From NCBI RefSeq assembly GCF_018326265.1, contig NZ_AP023360.1, positions 1,851,501 through 1,915,500 on the forward strand: 64,000 nucleotides of DNA, given 5' to 3'. Source of the DNA: Catellatospora sp. IY07-71. GTDB lineage: Bacteria; Actinomycetota; Actinomycetes; Mycobacteriales; Micromonosporaceae. A program made the position numbers and the translations under genes. The stretch's first letter is position 1; each line of letters opens with the position of its first letter. The notes beneath the pieces are model-generated. The model ran no database searches, was not told where the DNA came from, and saw only the letters and a program-made list of their open reading frames with translations. Of the stretch, positions 1-8,500 are shown in pieces.

Positions 1-374
1 CGCACGTGCGTACGGCGCGGCTCGTCGGCGTGGCCGTCGCACGGCGGGCCGGCGTGCCCGACGACCAGCTCGACGAGGTCCGGCTGGCGATCGGCGAGGC
101 CTGCGCGCGGGCGGTGGCCCGGCACCAGCGGGTCGGCCTGCGCGACGTGGTCGCGGTGGCGTTCAGCGACGGGGATCGTTACCTGGTGCAGGTGTGGGAC
201 CGCGCCGGCGACGACGCGCCCATCGCCGACGAGGAGCAGATCACCGTGGACGTGAGCGCCAGCCTGCTCCAGGCGATCGTGAAGGATCTGCAGGTCCGCC
301 CGCTCGACGACGGGCCGGGCACCGAGGTGCAGATGGCGTGGCCGATCCGGCGCGCGTCGCGGCTGGGGCGCTGA
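1..374 (+). CDS. RsbW-like anti-sigma factor / HATPase-fold protein (5' end outside window)
   Basis: The reading frame is open from the left edge (GTG at 6 is preceded in frame by a His codon), so this is the C-terminal ~122 residues of a longer protein. The N-terminal helix (VAVARRAGV), the helix LAIGEACARAV and the final strand GTEVQMAWPI follow the GHKL/HATPase fold of RsbW-type kinases that bind sigma factors and anti-sigma antagonists. In the N-box the usual Asn (EAxxNA) is Arg (EACARA), and the glycine-rich ATP lid is poorly kept, so ATP binding is doubtful. It lies directly upstream of hppA, the position I recall for the BldG partner anti-sigma factor (SCO3548) in Streptomyces. Family call is fairly sure; partner and activity are inference. 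Confidence 0.7.
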   Translation, partial: HVRTARLVGVAVARRAGVPDDQLDEVRLAIGEACARAVARHQRVGLRDVVAVAFSDGDRYLVQVWDRAGDDAPIADEEQITVDVSASLLQAIVKDLQVRPLDDGPGTEVQMAWPIRRASRLGR

Positions 375-689
375 TTCCGCCACGGAACGTGAGCGTGTGC
401 ATGCGCGGCGACGTGCTGTGACCGTTCCGCAGGCATAGAGTCGCTGAGCGTACCGCACAAACCCGCGCGGCGCAGCAACGAAGATCACCGCGACACGGCA
501 GGTACGGGGTGTGACCCCGACCACGTGTCCGGTTTACAGTTCACGGGTTGTTTCGATGCCGTAACCGCCGTCACTCGTGCTCCGGTTCCGGCTCCGCCGT
601 GGGGGGTAGCCCGGTGGCAGGCCCGACCGGGCCGTCCACCGACGACACCGTACGGCGGCCTCACAAGTAGAGATCTTTGGAGGACAAAG
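375..689. other. Intergenic region upstream of hppA
   Basis: These 315 bases hold no supported gene. An upstream in-frame extension of hppA (GTG at 525) exists, but its residues look random and it lacks a ribosome binding site. I recognise no riboswitch. The region presumably carries the hppA promoter and ends in the GGAGG ribosome binding site at 679-683. Confidence 0.5.
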
Positions 690-3035
690 ATGTCCGGGAC
701 CATCCTCGCCGCGCCCGGCGGCGAGCTGGCCCTTACCGGCAAGAACGTGTCGTACGTGATTGTCGCGGCCGTGATCGCGCTGGTGGCGCTGGGATTCGCC
801 GCCGTGCTGGTCAAGTCCGTGCTCGCGACCGGTAAGGGCACCAACAAGATGCAGGAGATCGCCGGGGCCGTCCAGGAGGGCGCGTCGGCCTATCTCTTCC
901 GCCAGTTCAAGACGCTCGGCATCTTCGTGGTGCTCGCGGTCATCCTGCTCTTCGTTCTGCCGGTGCACGGCGACGGCGACGAGCTCTCGCTGAAGATCGG
1001 CCGTTCGGCCTTCTTCGTGGTGGGTGCGCTGTTCAGCGCGTTCATCGGCGGTGCGGGGATGGCCCTCGCCACCCGTGCCAACCTGCGGGTGGCCGCGGCG
1101 GCGCGGGAGGCCGAGGGCGGTCGCGAGAACGCCATGGCGATCGCGTTCCGCACCGGCGGTGTGGTCGGCTTCCTGACGGTGGGCCTCGGCCTGTTCGGCG
1201 CCGCGCTGGTGGTGCTGATCTACCGTGCCGACGCCGCGACCGTGCTGGAGGGCTTCGGCTTCGGCGCCGCGCTGCTCGCGATGTTCATGCGGGTCGGCGG
1301 CGGCATCTTCACCAAGGCCGCCGACGTCGGCGCCGACCTGGTCGGCAAGGTCGAGCAGAACATCCCCGAGGACGACCCGCGCAACGCGGCCACCATCGCC
1401 GACAACGTCGGCGACAACGTGGGCGACTGCGCCGGCATGGCCGCGGACCTGTTCGAGTCGTACGCGGTGACCCTGGTGGCCGCCCTGATCCTGGGCCGGG
1501 CCGCGTTCGGCGTGGAGGGCCTGGTCTTCCCGCTGATCGTGTCGACCATCGGGGTGCTGATCGCGATCGTCGGCGTGTTCCTGACCCGCCTGCGCAAGTC
1601 CGACAAGAACGGCCTGCAGGCGATCAACCGCGCCTTCTACATCTCGGCCGGCGTGTCCGCGCTCGCGGTGGCGGGCGCTTCGGTGTGGTACCTGCCGAAG
1701 ACCTTCGCTGAGCTGGGCAAGCCGGATGTGACCGGCAACCCGCAGATCGTCGCCATCGGCGCGGTCATCATCGGCATCGTGCTGGCCGCCGCCATCCAGG
1801 CGCTGACCGGCTACTTCACCGAGACCGGCAAGCGGCCGGTGCAGGACATCGGCAAGACGTCCGAGACCGGCCCGGCGACCGTGGTGCTCTCCGGCATCAG
1901 CGTCGGCCTGGAGTCGGCGGTCTACTCGGCGCTGCTCATCGGCGGTGCCGTGTACGGCGCGTTCCTGCTGGGCGGCGGCACCCTGGTCGTGTCGCTGTTC
2001 GCCATCGCGCTGGCCGGCTGCGGCCTGCTGACCACCGTCGGCGTCATCGTGGCCATGGACACCTTCGGCCCGATCTCCGACAACGCGCAGGGCATCGCCG
2101 AGATGTCCGGCGACATCGACGAGCAGGGCGCGCGTACGCTCACCGAGCTCGACGCGGTCGGCAACACCACGAAGGCGATCACCAAGGGCATCGCGATCGC
2201 GACGGCCGTGCTGGCCGCGACCGCGCTGTTCGGGTCGTACACCGACACGCTGGCCACCTCGCTGGCCGAGGCGGGCCAGACGGCCTCCGAGGTCATCGAC
2301 GAGATGCTGAACGTGGCCAACCCGGCGAACCTGGTCGGCCTGCTCATCGGCGTCTCGGTGGTCTTCCTGTTCTCGGGTCTGGCCATCAACGCGGTGTCGC
2401 GTTCGGCCGGCGCGGTGGTGCACGAGGTGCGCCGCCAGTTCCGCGAGCTGCCGGGCATCATGGACGGCACGCAGCGTCCCGAGTACGGCAAGGTCGTCGA
2501 CATCTGCACCCGGGACGCGCAGCGCGAGCTGATGACCCCGGGCCTGCTCGCGGTCCTGGCCCCGATCGCCGTCGGCTTCGGCCTCGGCGCGGGCGCGCTG
2601 GCGTCGTACCTGGCCGGTGCGATCGGCGCGGGCACCCTGATGGCGGTGTTCCTGGCCAACTCCGGTGGCGCCTGGGACAACGCGAAGAAGATGGTCGAGG
2701 ACGGCGCGCACGGCGGCAAGGGCTCGCCGGCGCACGCCGCCACCGTCATCGGTGACACCGTCGGTGACCCGTTCAAGGACACCGCCGGCCCGGCCATCAA
2801 CCCGCTGATCAAGGTGATGAACCTGGTGTCGCTGCTGATCGCCCCCGCCGTGGTGGCGCTCTGGTACGGCTCCACCGAGAACCAGGCCGCGCGCACCGCG
2901 ATCGCCCTCGTGGCGGCCGCGATCATCGTGGTGGCGGTGTTCATCAGCAAGCGCAAGCCGATCACGGTCGGCGGCGATGACTCGGGAAAAGCTGACGCTG
3001 CGACTCCGGCGCAGCGCGACAAGGTCAACGCCTGA
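690..3035 (+). CDS. hppA: Membrane-bound proton-translocating pyrophosphatase
   Basis: The 781-residue protein is a multi-span H+-PPase, which couples pyrophosphate hydrolysis to proton export. Family signatures are present: GADLVGKVE with the following NIPEDDPRNAATIADNVGDN segment (residues ~210-245), the mid-protein GYFTETGKRPVQDI region (~375), and the C-terminal GGAWDNAKK and GDTVGDPFKDT pyrophosphate-binding motifs. In GNTTKA the diagnostic residue is Lys495; Lys here marks the K+-independent subfamily, whereas K+-dependent enzymes have Ala. The start is ATG 690, six bases after GGAGG; the longer frame from 525 has no such site. The N-terminal helix VSYVIVAAVIALVALGFAAV supports this start. 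A strong terminator follows, so the gene is probably monocistronic. Confidence 0.96.
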   Translation: MSGTILAAPGGELALTGKNVSYVIVAAVIALVALGFAAVLVKSVLATGKGTNKMQEIAGAVQEGASAYLFRQFKTLGIFVVLAVILLFVLPVHGDGDELSLKIGRSAFFVVGALFSAFIGGAGMALATRANLRVAAAAREAEGGRENAMAIAFRTGGVVGFLTVGLGLFGAALVVLIYRADAATVLEGFGFGAALLAMFMRVGGGIFTKAADVGADLVGKVEQNIPEDDPRNAATIADNVGDNVGDCAGMAADLFESYAVTLVAALILGRAAFGVEGLVFPLIVSTIGVLIAIVGVFLTRLRKSDKNGLQAINRAFYISAGVSALAVAGASVWYLPKTFAELGKPDVTGNPQIVAIGAVIIGIVLAAAIQALTGYFTETGKRPVQDIGKTSETGPATVVLSGISVGLESAVYSALLIGGAVYGAFLLGGGTLVVSLFAIALAGCGLLTTVGVIVAMDTFGPISDNAQGIAEMSGDIDEQGARTLTELDAVGNTTKAITKGIAIATAVLAATALFGSYTDTLATSLAEAGQTASEVIDEMLNVANPANLVGLLIGVSVVFLFSGLAINAVSRSAGAVVHEVRRQFRELPGIMDGTQRPEYGKVVDICTRDAQRELMTPGLLAVLAPIAVGFGLGAGALASYLAGAIGAGTLMAVFLANSGGAWDNAKKMVEDGAHGGKGSPAHAATVIGDTVGDPFKDTAGPAINPLIKVMNLVSLLIAPAVVALWYGSTENQAARTAIALVAAAIIVVAVFISKRKPITVGGDDSGKADAATPAQRDKVNA

Positions 3036-3051
3036 CGCAACGCACTGAAGC

Positions 3052-3090
3052 GGCGCCCTCCCCTCCGGGGGAGGGCGCCGCGGTGTTTTC
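3052..3090 (+). terminator. Rho-independent terminator of hppA
   Basis: A perfect 12-bp stem (3052-3063 with 3068-3079) closed by the tetraloop TCCG lies 16 bases after the hppA stop. It is followed by GCGGTGTTTT, a short T-run. Confidence 0.85.
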
Positions 3091-3096
3091 CGGGCG

Positions 3097-3163
3097 GATC
3101 TCGCAGGAGCGCCTCGGCGACTGTCCCTTTTGCCCGTGTCATGGGGTACATCCACGCAAGATC
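3097..3163. repeat. Degenerate copy of the 67-bp GATC-bounded palindromic element
   Basis: This starts GATCTCGC and ends CACGCAAGATC, exactly 67 bases, the same span as the core of the element at 50312-50378. An internal CGTGTC occupies the same offset (positions 39-44) in both. The arms are less complementary here, so it looks like a decayed copy. It lies between hppA and the lipoprotein gene. Confidence 0.45.
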
Positions 3164-3186
3164 ACCGCTGCGGTGAGGGGCGGGGT

Positions 3187-3192
3187 TAGGCT
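3187..3192 (+). promoter_or_regulatory. -10 element TAGGCT, probable leaderless start
   Basis: TAGGCT fits the actinobacterial TAnnnT -10 consensus and ends 7 nt before ATG 3200. The intervening GCTCTCC has no ribosome binding site, so a transcript would begin at or near the start codon. Confidence 0.5.
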
Positions 3193-3199
3193 GCTCTCC

Positions 3200-3733
3200 A
3201 TGCGTAGGGGCCGGGTGGGGTTCGGGGCGCTGCTCGTCGTGGCGGCGGGGCTGCTCGGTGCCTGCGTGACGGAGGGGCCGCCGGCGCGGGTGTGGGCGGC
3301 GTCGGTCTGCTCGGCGCTGAACCCGTGGCGCGAGGAGATCGCGGTGCTGACCACGCGGGCGCAGCAGCAGACGCCTAACGCGACCACACCTCAGCAGGCC
3401 AAGGAGAACCTGGTCCGGATGCTGGAGGGAGCGCGTGACGCGAGCGAGCGGGCGCGCGGCCGGGTCGAGGCCGCGGGGGTGCCCGAGGTGGACGGCGGCT
3501 CCGCGATAGCCGACGGGGTGACCGGCTCGCTGGCCGAGATGCGCGACGCCTACGGCCGCGCGGGCGAGGCGATGCGCGCCCTGCCCACCGGCGACGCGGC
3601 GAAGTTCTACGAGGACGTGTCCGCGGTCATGGTCACCCTGCAGCGGGAGTACGACGCCAGCGCGCTGGACACCGGCTCGCTGCGCTCCACCGAGCTGCAA
3701 CAGGCCTTCGGCGAGGTGCCGGAGTGTCTCTGA
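3200..3733 (+). CDS. Putative secreted lipoprotein
   Basis: A 177-residue product begins MRRGRVGFGALLVVAAG and reaches the lipobox LLGAC (Cys ~21), so it should be lipidated and held on the outer face of the membrane. The mature part (VWAASVCSALNPWREEI, then a long region rich in Ala, Glu and Arg) reads as an alpha-helical bundle with no catalytic motif I know. The start is ATG 3200 because the signal peptide begins there; the frame extends upstream to 3083 but with no coding character. Its last codons overlap the next gene's GTG by 10 bp, indicating translational coupling. Function unknown. Confidence 0.8.
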   Translation: MRRGRVGFGALLVVAAGLLGACVTEGPPARVWAASVCSALNPWREEIAVLTTRAQQQTPNATTPQQAKENLVRMLEGARDASERARGRVEAAGVPEVDGGSAIADGVTGSLAEMRDAYGRAGEAMRALPTGDAAKFYEDVSAVMVTLQREYDASALDTGSLRSTELQQAFGEVPECL

Positions 3734-4470
3734 ACCACCAGCTCGCGATGTTCTCCGCGGAGTCGGCCCGGCCGTCCGCGTACGACCTCGCGGGTCTGCT
3801 CATCGGGCCGGGGCAGGTGGTGCGGATGGGCGGCACGGCCCGGGTGTCGGTGGTGGTGGAGGCGGCCTGGCGGGTGCACGCCCTGGCCGCCGAGTTCACC
3901 GCCCGCGGCCTGGAGACGAGCTGGGAGGCCGCCGCGATCGAGGGCCACTTCGGAGTGCGCACCGCGTACACCGGCATGCTGGCGCCGCTGGCCGAGGCGT
4001 GGCTGCGCGGCGCGGGCAAACGCCCCCCGGCGGGCTTCGCGCTGGACGGGGCGCGGCTGCGGCTGTGGTTCGCCGCGGCCGGCTCGGTCGACGCCGAGGG
4101 CGACGGCGCGGTGCTGCGGCTGGGGGCCAACGACGAGCACTGCTCGGCGGTGGCGCTGCGCGCGTTCACCGCGCTGGCCTGCGTGGCGGAGCTGGGGCGT
4201 GGCCCGGTGCTGCGGATCAGCGGACGGCGCCGGGTGGCCCGGCTGCACGAGCTGATCGGCGCACGCCCCTCCGCCGCGCCCCTGGGCGCGTGGCCCGGCG
4301 ACCGGCCCGAGCCGGAGGCCGTGCCGGACGACGAGGACACCACCCGGCCCGAGCGGGCACCTCGCGCCCCGCGGCGGCCGAGCCCCGAGGCGCCGGGTCA
4401 GTTGGCGGTGGCCACGGACTGGGCCGTGGACGGCGCCGGGGTGCCGGGCAGCGAGCTGACCGGGCCGTAG
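3724..4470 (+). CDS. Conserved hypothetical protein, possibly WhiA-like (LAGLIDADG-type fold)
   Basis: This 248-residue protein starts at GTG 3724 inside the end of the lipoprotein gene. Two segments resemble each other in layout: YDLAGLLIGPGQVVRMGG near residue 20, followed by a beta-strand and the helix WRVHALAAEFTARGL, and the later RLRLWFAAAGS and HCSAVALRAFTALAC segments. That alternation, with LAGLLxG at the first helix, resembles the degenerate LAGLIDADG half of WhiA, but the WhiA C-terminal helix-turn-helix is absent. Residues ~195-248 are a Pro/Arg/Asp-rich tail. Its 3' end overlaps the convergent dipeptidase gene by 73 bp. The fold call is a weak inference; function unknown. Confidence 0.7.
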   Translation: MSLNHQLAMFSAESARPSAYDLAGLLIGPGQVVRMGGTARVSVVVEAAWRVHALAAEFTARGLETSWEAAAIEGHFGVRTAYTGMLAPLAEAWLRGAGKRPPAGFALDGARLRLWFAAAGSVDAEGDGAVLRLGANDEHCSAVALRAFTALACVAELGRGPVLRISGRRRVARLHELIGARPSAAPLGAWPGDRPEPEAVPDDEDTTRPERAPRAPRRPSPEAPGQLAVATDWAVDGAGVPGSELTGP

Positions 4471-5090
4471 CGGGCCTTCGGCGCGCCGGTGACGTGAGCC
4501 CAGTAGCGGTCGCCGTAGGACCAGTGCCACCACTCGGTGGGGTAGTTGACCATGCCGACCAGCGTGAGCGCGTCGGACAGGTAGCGCCGGTGGCGGGCGG
4601 CCTCGGCGGACACGTTGGCCGAGTCGGTGTGGCAGGCCTCGCTGTCGGTGTCGTTGACCTGCGTGCCCATCCACAGCTCGGTGCCGTCGGCGGTGCACAG
4701 CGTGAGGTCCACCGCGGCGCCCGCGACGTGCGGCGCGACCTCCGGCGGGGAGATGTAGCGGCTGGCCCGGCGGTGATACCAGGTCTCGTCGTGGCCGGGC
4801 TGGATGGCGCGCAGCCGCTCCTTGTGCGCCTCGAAGTAGTGCTGCTGCAGCGCCATCGGCCGGTAGCACTCGACGATCAGCAGCCGGAGCCCGGCGGGCA
4901 GCAGCGTCTGCGCCGTGACCAGCCGGTCGACCACGCTCAGCCGGACGTGCGCGTACGCCCCCGCGTCGTCGGCCAGGCGCGGGTCCAGGCGCAGCGCGCC
5001 GACCGTACGCAGATCGACCAGGCACTCGTCGCACTCGGCGACCGGCGTCTCCACGACCGCGGTGTCCGACAGCAGCACCATCTCCGCCAT
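4398..5090 (-). CDS. VanX-type D-alanyl-D-alanine dipeptidase (peptidase M15D)
   Basis: The 230-residue zinc peptidase would cleave D-Ala-D-Ala in the cytoplasm; in vancomycin-resistant hosts this removes the normal peptidoglycan terminus. The zinc ligands and active site are in place: YRP (Arg77), HVAGAAVDLTL (His121, Asp128) and EWWHW (Glu186, His189), with spacing as in VanX. There is no signal peptide. The start is ATG 5090 with AGGGGA just upstream. No vanH, vanA or vanRS-like genes lie nearby, so a housekeeping or recycling role is as likely as resistance. It shares 73 bp of 3' sequence with the convergent gene. Confidence 0.88.
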   Translation of the reverse strand: MAEMVLLSDTAVVETPVAECDECLVDLRTVGALRLDPRLADDAGAYAHVRLSVVDRLVTAQTLLPAGLRLLIVECYRPMALQQHYFEAHKERLRAIQPGHDETWYHRRASRYISPPEVAPHVAGAAVDLTLCTADGTELWMGTQVNDTDSEACHTDSANVSAEAARHRRYLSDALTLVGMVNYPTEWWHWSYGDRYWAHVTGAPKARYGPVSSLPGTPAPSTAQSVATAN

Positions 5091-5267
5091 GGCGTCCCCT
5101 CCCCGGAGCAGGCTCCTCCCGCGCGACCGGCGGTCCCCCGACCGCGCGGTCGCTCTGGCGCCGGGCCGGGTGGCTCGCCCCGTGCCGAGCCACCCGTACC
5201 TCCGACAGGGGGAAGACTCGCAGGAGGCGCTGGAACTTTTCTGTAATCGGCGGCGGAGGGCTGAAAC

Positions 5268-8200
5268 TCAGGCGCCGAGTTCGTGGAACTCGCGGGCGCC
5301 GTGGTCGTGGAAGACCCGGCGGGCGCGCTCCAGCGCCGACCGCGCGCCCTCGTCGTCACCCCGCGCGGCCAGCAGCGACGCCCGGTCGCGCTCGATGCGG
5401 GCCTGCCAGACCGGCACCTCCATGGCCTGCCAGATGTCGCGGGCCGCGTCGAGGCACGCCTCGGCCAGGTCGAGCCGCTGCTCGGCGAGGTGCAGCTGGC
5501 CCAGCACGCGCAGCGTCGCGCCCTGCCCCCAGCGGTCACCCATGGTGTGGCTGACCGACAGCGCCCACTCCAGGCGGGTCAGCGCCTCGTCGGCGTGGCC
5601 CTGCCGCAGCCGGGTCTTGGCCAGCGCGCGCACCGCGTACGCCTCCATCAGCTCGTCGCCGAGCTCGTGGAAGATGTCGGCGGACGCGCGGCAGTGCCGC
5701 TCGGCCTCGGCCCACTCGTCTCGGGCGCGGTGGTAGAGGCCGAGCGTGCGCAGCGTGTGGCCCTCGCCCAGGCGGCTGCCCGCGCAGCGGTACGCGGCCA
5801 GCGACGCGGTCAGGTCGGCCAGCGCCCCCGGGTAGTCGCCCAGCTCCAGCCGCACCGAGCCGGCGATGCGCCGGGAGTAGCCGATGCCGATGTCGTCCCC
5901 GGCCTGCTCCAGCAGCGCCGCGGCCTGGTCGAGGAAGTGCACGCCCTCGGCGAACCGGCCCGGCTCGCGGCAGGCGATGCCCAGCCCGGCCAGCGCGGCG
6001 GCCTGTCCCGCCTGGTCGTTCAGCTCGCGGAAGAGGCTCAGCGAGGCCCGGAAGTGCTGCCGCGCCTCGGTGTAGCGGTCCTGGTCGTAACGTAGCTGGC
6101 CCAGCTCGGTGAGGATGACCGCCTCGTCGTGCGGCTTGCCCGCGCGCCGGGCCGCGGTGAGCGCCGCCTCGATCACGCGGGTGCGCGCGTCGAACCGGTT
6201 CGCGCCCATGAACGCCGACGCGTTGCGCGCCGAGGCGAACTCGCAGACCAGGTCGTGCAGACCCAGCGCGAGCGCCCGCTCCACCCCGGAGGCCAGGGCG
6301 GACTGCTCCGCCTCGAACCAGTCCCACGGGTCCGCGATGACCAGCGCGGTCAGCTCGTCCTCGACGTCGTGCGGGCTGAACGGCCGCCGCCAGCGGATCT
6401 CGGCGGGCGGCGAGTCGGCGGCGGTCCGGTGGATCAGCGCCAGCCAGCCGCGCAGCGCGCGGGCGACCGCCTCGGCCAGCTCCGGGCCCGGCTCCTCCAG
6501 CGCCGCGCTCTCCCGGGCGTAGAGCCGGATCAGGTCGTGCAGGCGGTAGCGCAGGCCACCCATCCGGTCGACGCCGACGAACTCGACCAGGTGCGCGTCG
6601 ACCAGCTGCTCGACCAGCTCCTCGGCCTCGGCCAGGCTCGTCTCCACCAGCCAGGACACCACCCAGGGGGAGAAGTCGGGCACCCCGAACCAGCCGAGCC
6701 GGCGCAGCGTGGAGCTGCTCTGCGGGTCCAGCGCCCGGTAGCTCAGCTCGATGCTGCTGCGTACGCCGACATCCCCGGCGGACAGGTGGTTGAGCCGACG
6801 GCTCTCGTCGGCGAGCCGGTCGGCCAGCGGCTTGAGCGGCAGCGCGCGCCGCCCGGCCAGCCGCGCGCTGACGATCCGCAGCGCCAGCGGCAGGTGCCCG
6901 CAGTAGTCGACGATCCGGCGGGCCGCCTCGACGTCCTCGTCCACCCGCTCGTCGCCCGCCAGGCGGCGCAGCAGGAGCAGCGCCTCCTCCGCGTCGAGCA
7001 CGCGCAGGTCGGTCAGCGTGGTGCCGGGCAGCCCGGCGAGCCGGTCCCGGCTGGTGATCACCACGGCACAACCCGGCCGCCCCGGCAGCAGCGGGCGCAC
7101 CTGCTGCGCCGACGCGGCGTCGTCGAGCACGATCAGCATGCGCCGCTGGGCCAGCAGCGTGCGGTAGAGGTCGGCCCGCTCCTCGGCGCCCTCGGGCAGC
7201 TGGGCCTGCTCCACCCCGAGCGCGCGCAGGAAACGCGCCAGCACCTCGCCCGGCTCGGCCGGGGCGTCGCTCATGCCGCGCAGCTCCGCGTACAGCTGGC
7301 CGTCGGGGAAGTGCTCGGCGAGCCGGTGCCCGACCGCGACGGCCAGGGTGGACTTCCCGGTGCCACCCGGCCCGGCGATGATCTGCGTCGCGGGCGCGCC
7401 GCCGCCCGGCCGCAGCGCCGCCAGCAGCGCCTCGATCTCGGCCGCGCGGCCGGTGAAGTCGGCGGGCACCGGGGGCAGCTGGGCGGGCACCGGGCGGACC
7501 GTGCCCGGCACCGCCTGCTCCGGCGAGGCGGCCAGCTGCTCGGTCTCACCGCGCAGGATCGCTTGGTGCAGCGCGGTCAGCTCGGCGCCGGGCTCCACGC
7601 CCAACTCCTCGATCAGCACCTCGCGCGCCTCGCGGTAGCAGGCCAGCGCCTCGGCCTGGCGGCCCAGCCGGTAGAGCACGGTCATCAGCTGGCCGCGCAG
7701 GCGCTCGTTGGTGGGGTGGCGGCCGACGAGCACGGTCAGCTCGGCGGCCAGGTGCCCCCACTGGCCCGCCGCGATCTCCGCCGCGATGCGCTCCTCGACC
7801 GCGGCCGTACGCAGCTCGTCCAGCCGCGCCGCCTCGGCGGACAGGCCGGAGTCCGCCAACCCGGACAGCGCCGGGCCCTGCCACAGCTCGCCCGCGCGGC
7901 GCAGCAGCTCGGCGGCGCGCGGGTGGTCGCCCGCGGCCGCGGCGGCGCGCCCGTCGGCCAGCAGCCGGGCGAACACCACGCTGTCCAGCGTGCCGGGGTC
8001 GAGGCGGGCGACGTACCCGGGCGAGGCGGTGGCGATGACCTCCCCCGCGCCGTGCTTGGCGAACGCGCGGCGCAGCGTCGAGACGTACGTCTGGATCAGC
8101 GCGCGGGCGGTGTCGGGCGGCTCGTCGCCCCACAGGATGTCGACCAGGCGGCTGGTCGCCACGACCCGGCCGTGCTCCAGCAGCAGGGCCGCGAGCAGGG

Positions 8201-8279
8201 CCTTCGGCTTCGCGCCGCCGAGCGGCACGGGCTGTCCGCCGTGGTGGGCGGAGACGGGCCCCAGCAGCCGGAACTCCAC
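5268..8279 (-). CDS. AfsR/SARP-family transcriptional regulator with NB-ARC and TPR domains
   Basis: The 1003-residue protein has the full AfsR layout. An OmpR-type winged helix covers residues ~1-90 (VEFRLLGPVSAHHGG, then QTYVSTLRRAF), a bacterial transcriptional activator (BTAD) domain ~95-245, an NB-ARC ATPase with Walker A GPGGTGKST near residue 300 and Walker B RRMLIVLDD, and C-terminal TPR repeats (~600-1000). Such proteins activate transcription in response to nucleotide binding and often phosphorylation. GTG 8279 is chosen because the winged helix begins there and GAAAGGG precedes it; the upstream 60 in-frame codons lack coding character. No biosynthetic cluster is adjacent, so a global role is possible. 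Confidence 0.92.
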   Translation of the reverse strand: MEFRLLGPVSAHHGGQPVPLGGAKPKALLAALLLEHGRVVATSRLVDILWGDEPPDTARALIQTYVSTLRRAFAKHGAGEVIATASPGYVARLDPGTLDSVVFARLLADGRAAAAAGDHPRAAELLRRAGELWQGPALSGLADSGLSAEAARLDELRTAAVEERIAAEIAAGQWGHLAAELTVLVGRHPTNERLRGQLMTVLYRLGRQAEALACYREAREVLIEELGVEPGAELTALHQAILRGETEQLAASPEQAVPGTVRPVPAQLPPVPADFTGRAAEIEALLAALRPGGGAPATQIIAGPGGTGKSTLAVAVGHRLAEHFPDGQLYAELRGMSDAPAEPGEVLARFLRALGVEQAQLPEGAEERADLYRTLLAQRRMLIVLDDAASAQQVRPLLPGRPGCAVVITSRDRLAGLPGTTLTDLRVLDAEEALLLLRRLAGDERVDEDVEAARRIVDYCGHLPLALRIVSARLAGRRALPLKPLADRLADESRRLNHLSAGDVGVRSSIELSYRALDPQSSSTLRRLGWFGVPDFSPWVVSWLVETSLAEAEELVEQLVDAHLVEFVGVDRMGGLRYRLHDLIRLYARESAALEEPGPELAEAVARALRGWLALIHRTAADSPPAEIRWRRPFSPHDVEDELTALVIADPWDWFEAEQSALASGVERALALGLHDLVCEFASARNASAFMGANRFDARTRVIEAALTAARRAGKPHDEAVILTELGQLRYDQDRYTEARQHFRASLSLFRELNDQAGQAAALAGLGIACREPGRFAEGVHFLDQAAALLEQAGDDIGIGYSRRIAGSVRLELGDYPGALADLTASLAAYRCAGSRLGEGHTLRTLGLYHRARDEWAEAERHCRASADIFHELGDELMEAYAVRALAKTRLRQGHADEALTRLEWALSVSHTMGDRWGQGATLRVLGQLHLAEQRLDLAEACLDAARDIWQAMEVPVWQARIERDRASLLAARGDDEGARSALERARRVFHDHGAREFHELGA

Positions 8280-8434
8280 CGCACACCCTTTCGCCTGCCG
8301 AATCGATCGTCCAAGACTACGGCCGCCCATGGCCCGGGCTCGACACCTACCGCCCTGGTCACGCCCGTGCGGACACCGCGCCTTGCGCTCGTCCCCCATA
8401 CTTCCCGACCAGTTGTCCCACGAGAAGAGGAGCG

Positions 8435-8500
8435 ATGGTGGCGATTCGCTGGGGAGCACTGCTGGCTCGGCGGGTCCGGCCTGGGGTCTGCTTGCCGTGA
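8435..8500 (+). CDS. 21-codon leader ORF, or the frameshifted 5' end of the next gene
   Basis: ATG 8435 follows AGAAGAGGAG, the only good ribosome binding site here, and encodes MVAIRWGALLARRVRPGVCLP. Its TGA (8498-8500) overlaps the GTG at 8497 in a GTGA arrangement. Either it is a coupled leader, or a single-base change near 8462-8470 split one gene: read in the other frame from ~8467, the peptide continues SAGPAWGLLAVI into the membrane segment of the next product. Confidence 0.35.
   Translation: MVAIRWGALLARRVRPGVCLP

Noticed and set aside
525-689. N-terminal extension of hppA from GTG 525
   Set aside because: No ribosome binding site and atypical residues; ATG 690 has GGAGG at ideal spacing and begins at the known family start.
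375-689. Riboswitch in the hppA leader
   Set aside because: I could not match any known riboswitch consensus; only short, weak inverted repeats are present.
534-3155. Long minus-strand open frame antisense to hppA (and similar ones antisense to the protease, holB and SepH regions)
   Set aside because: These are shadows of the high-GC codon bias: Arg/Gly/Ala/His-rich, no start signal, no family motifs, and the opposite strand encodes a recognised protein.
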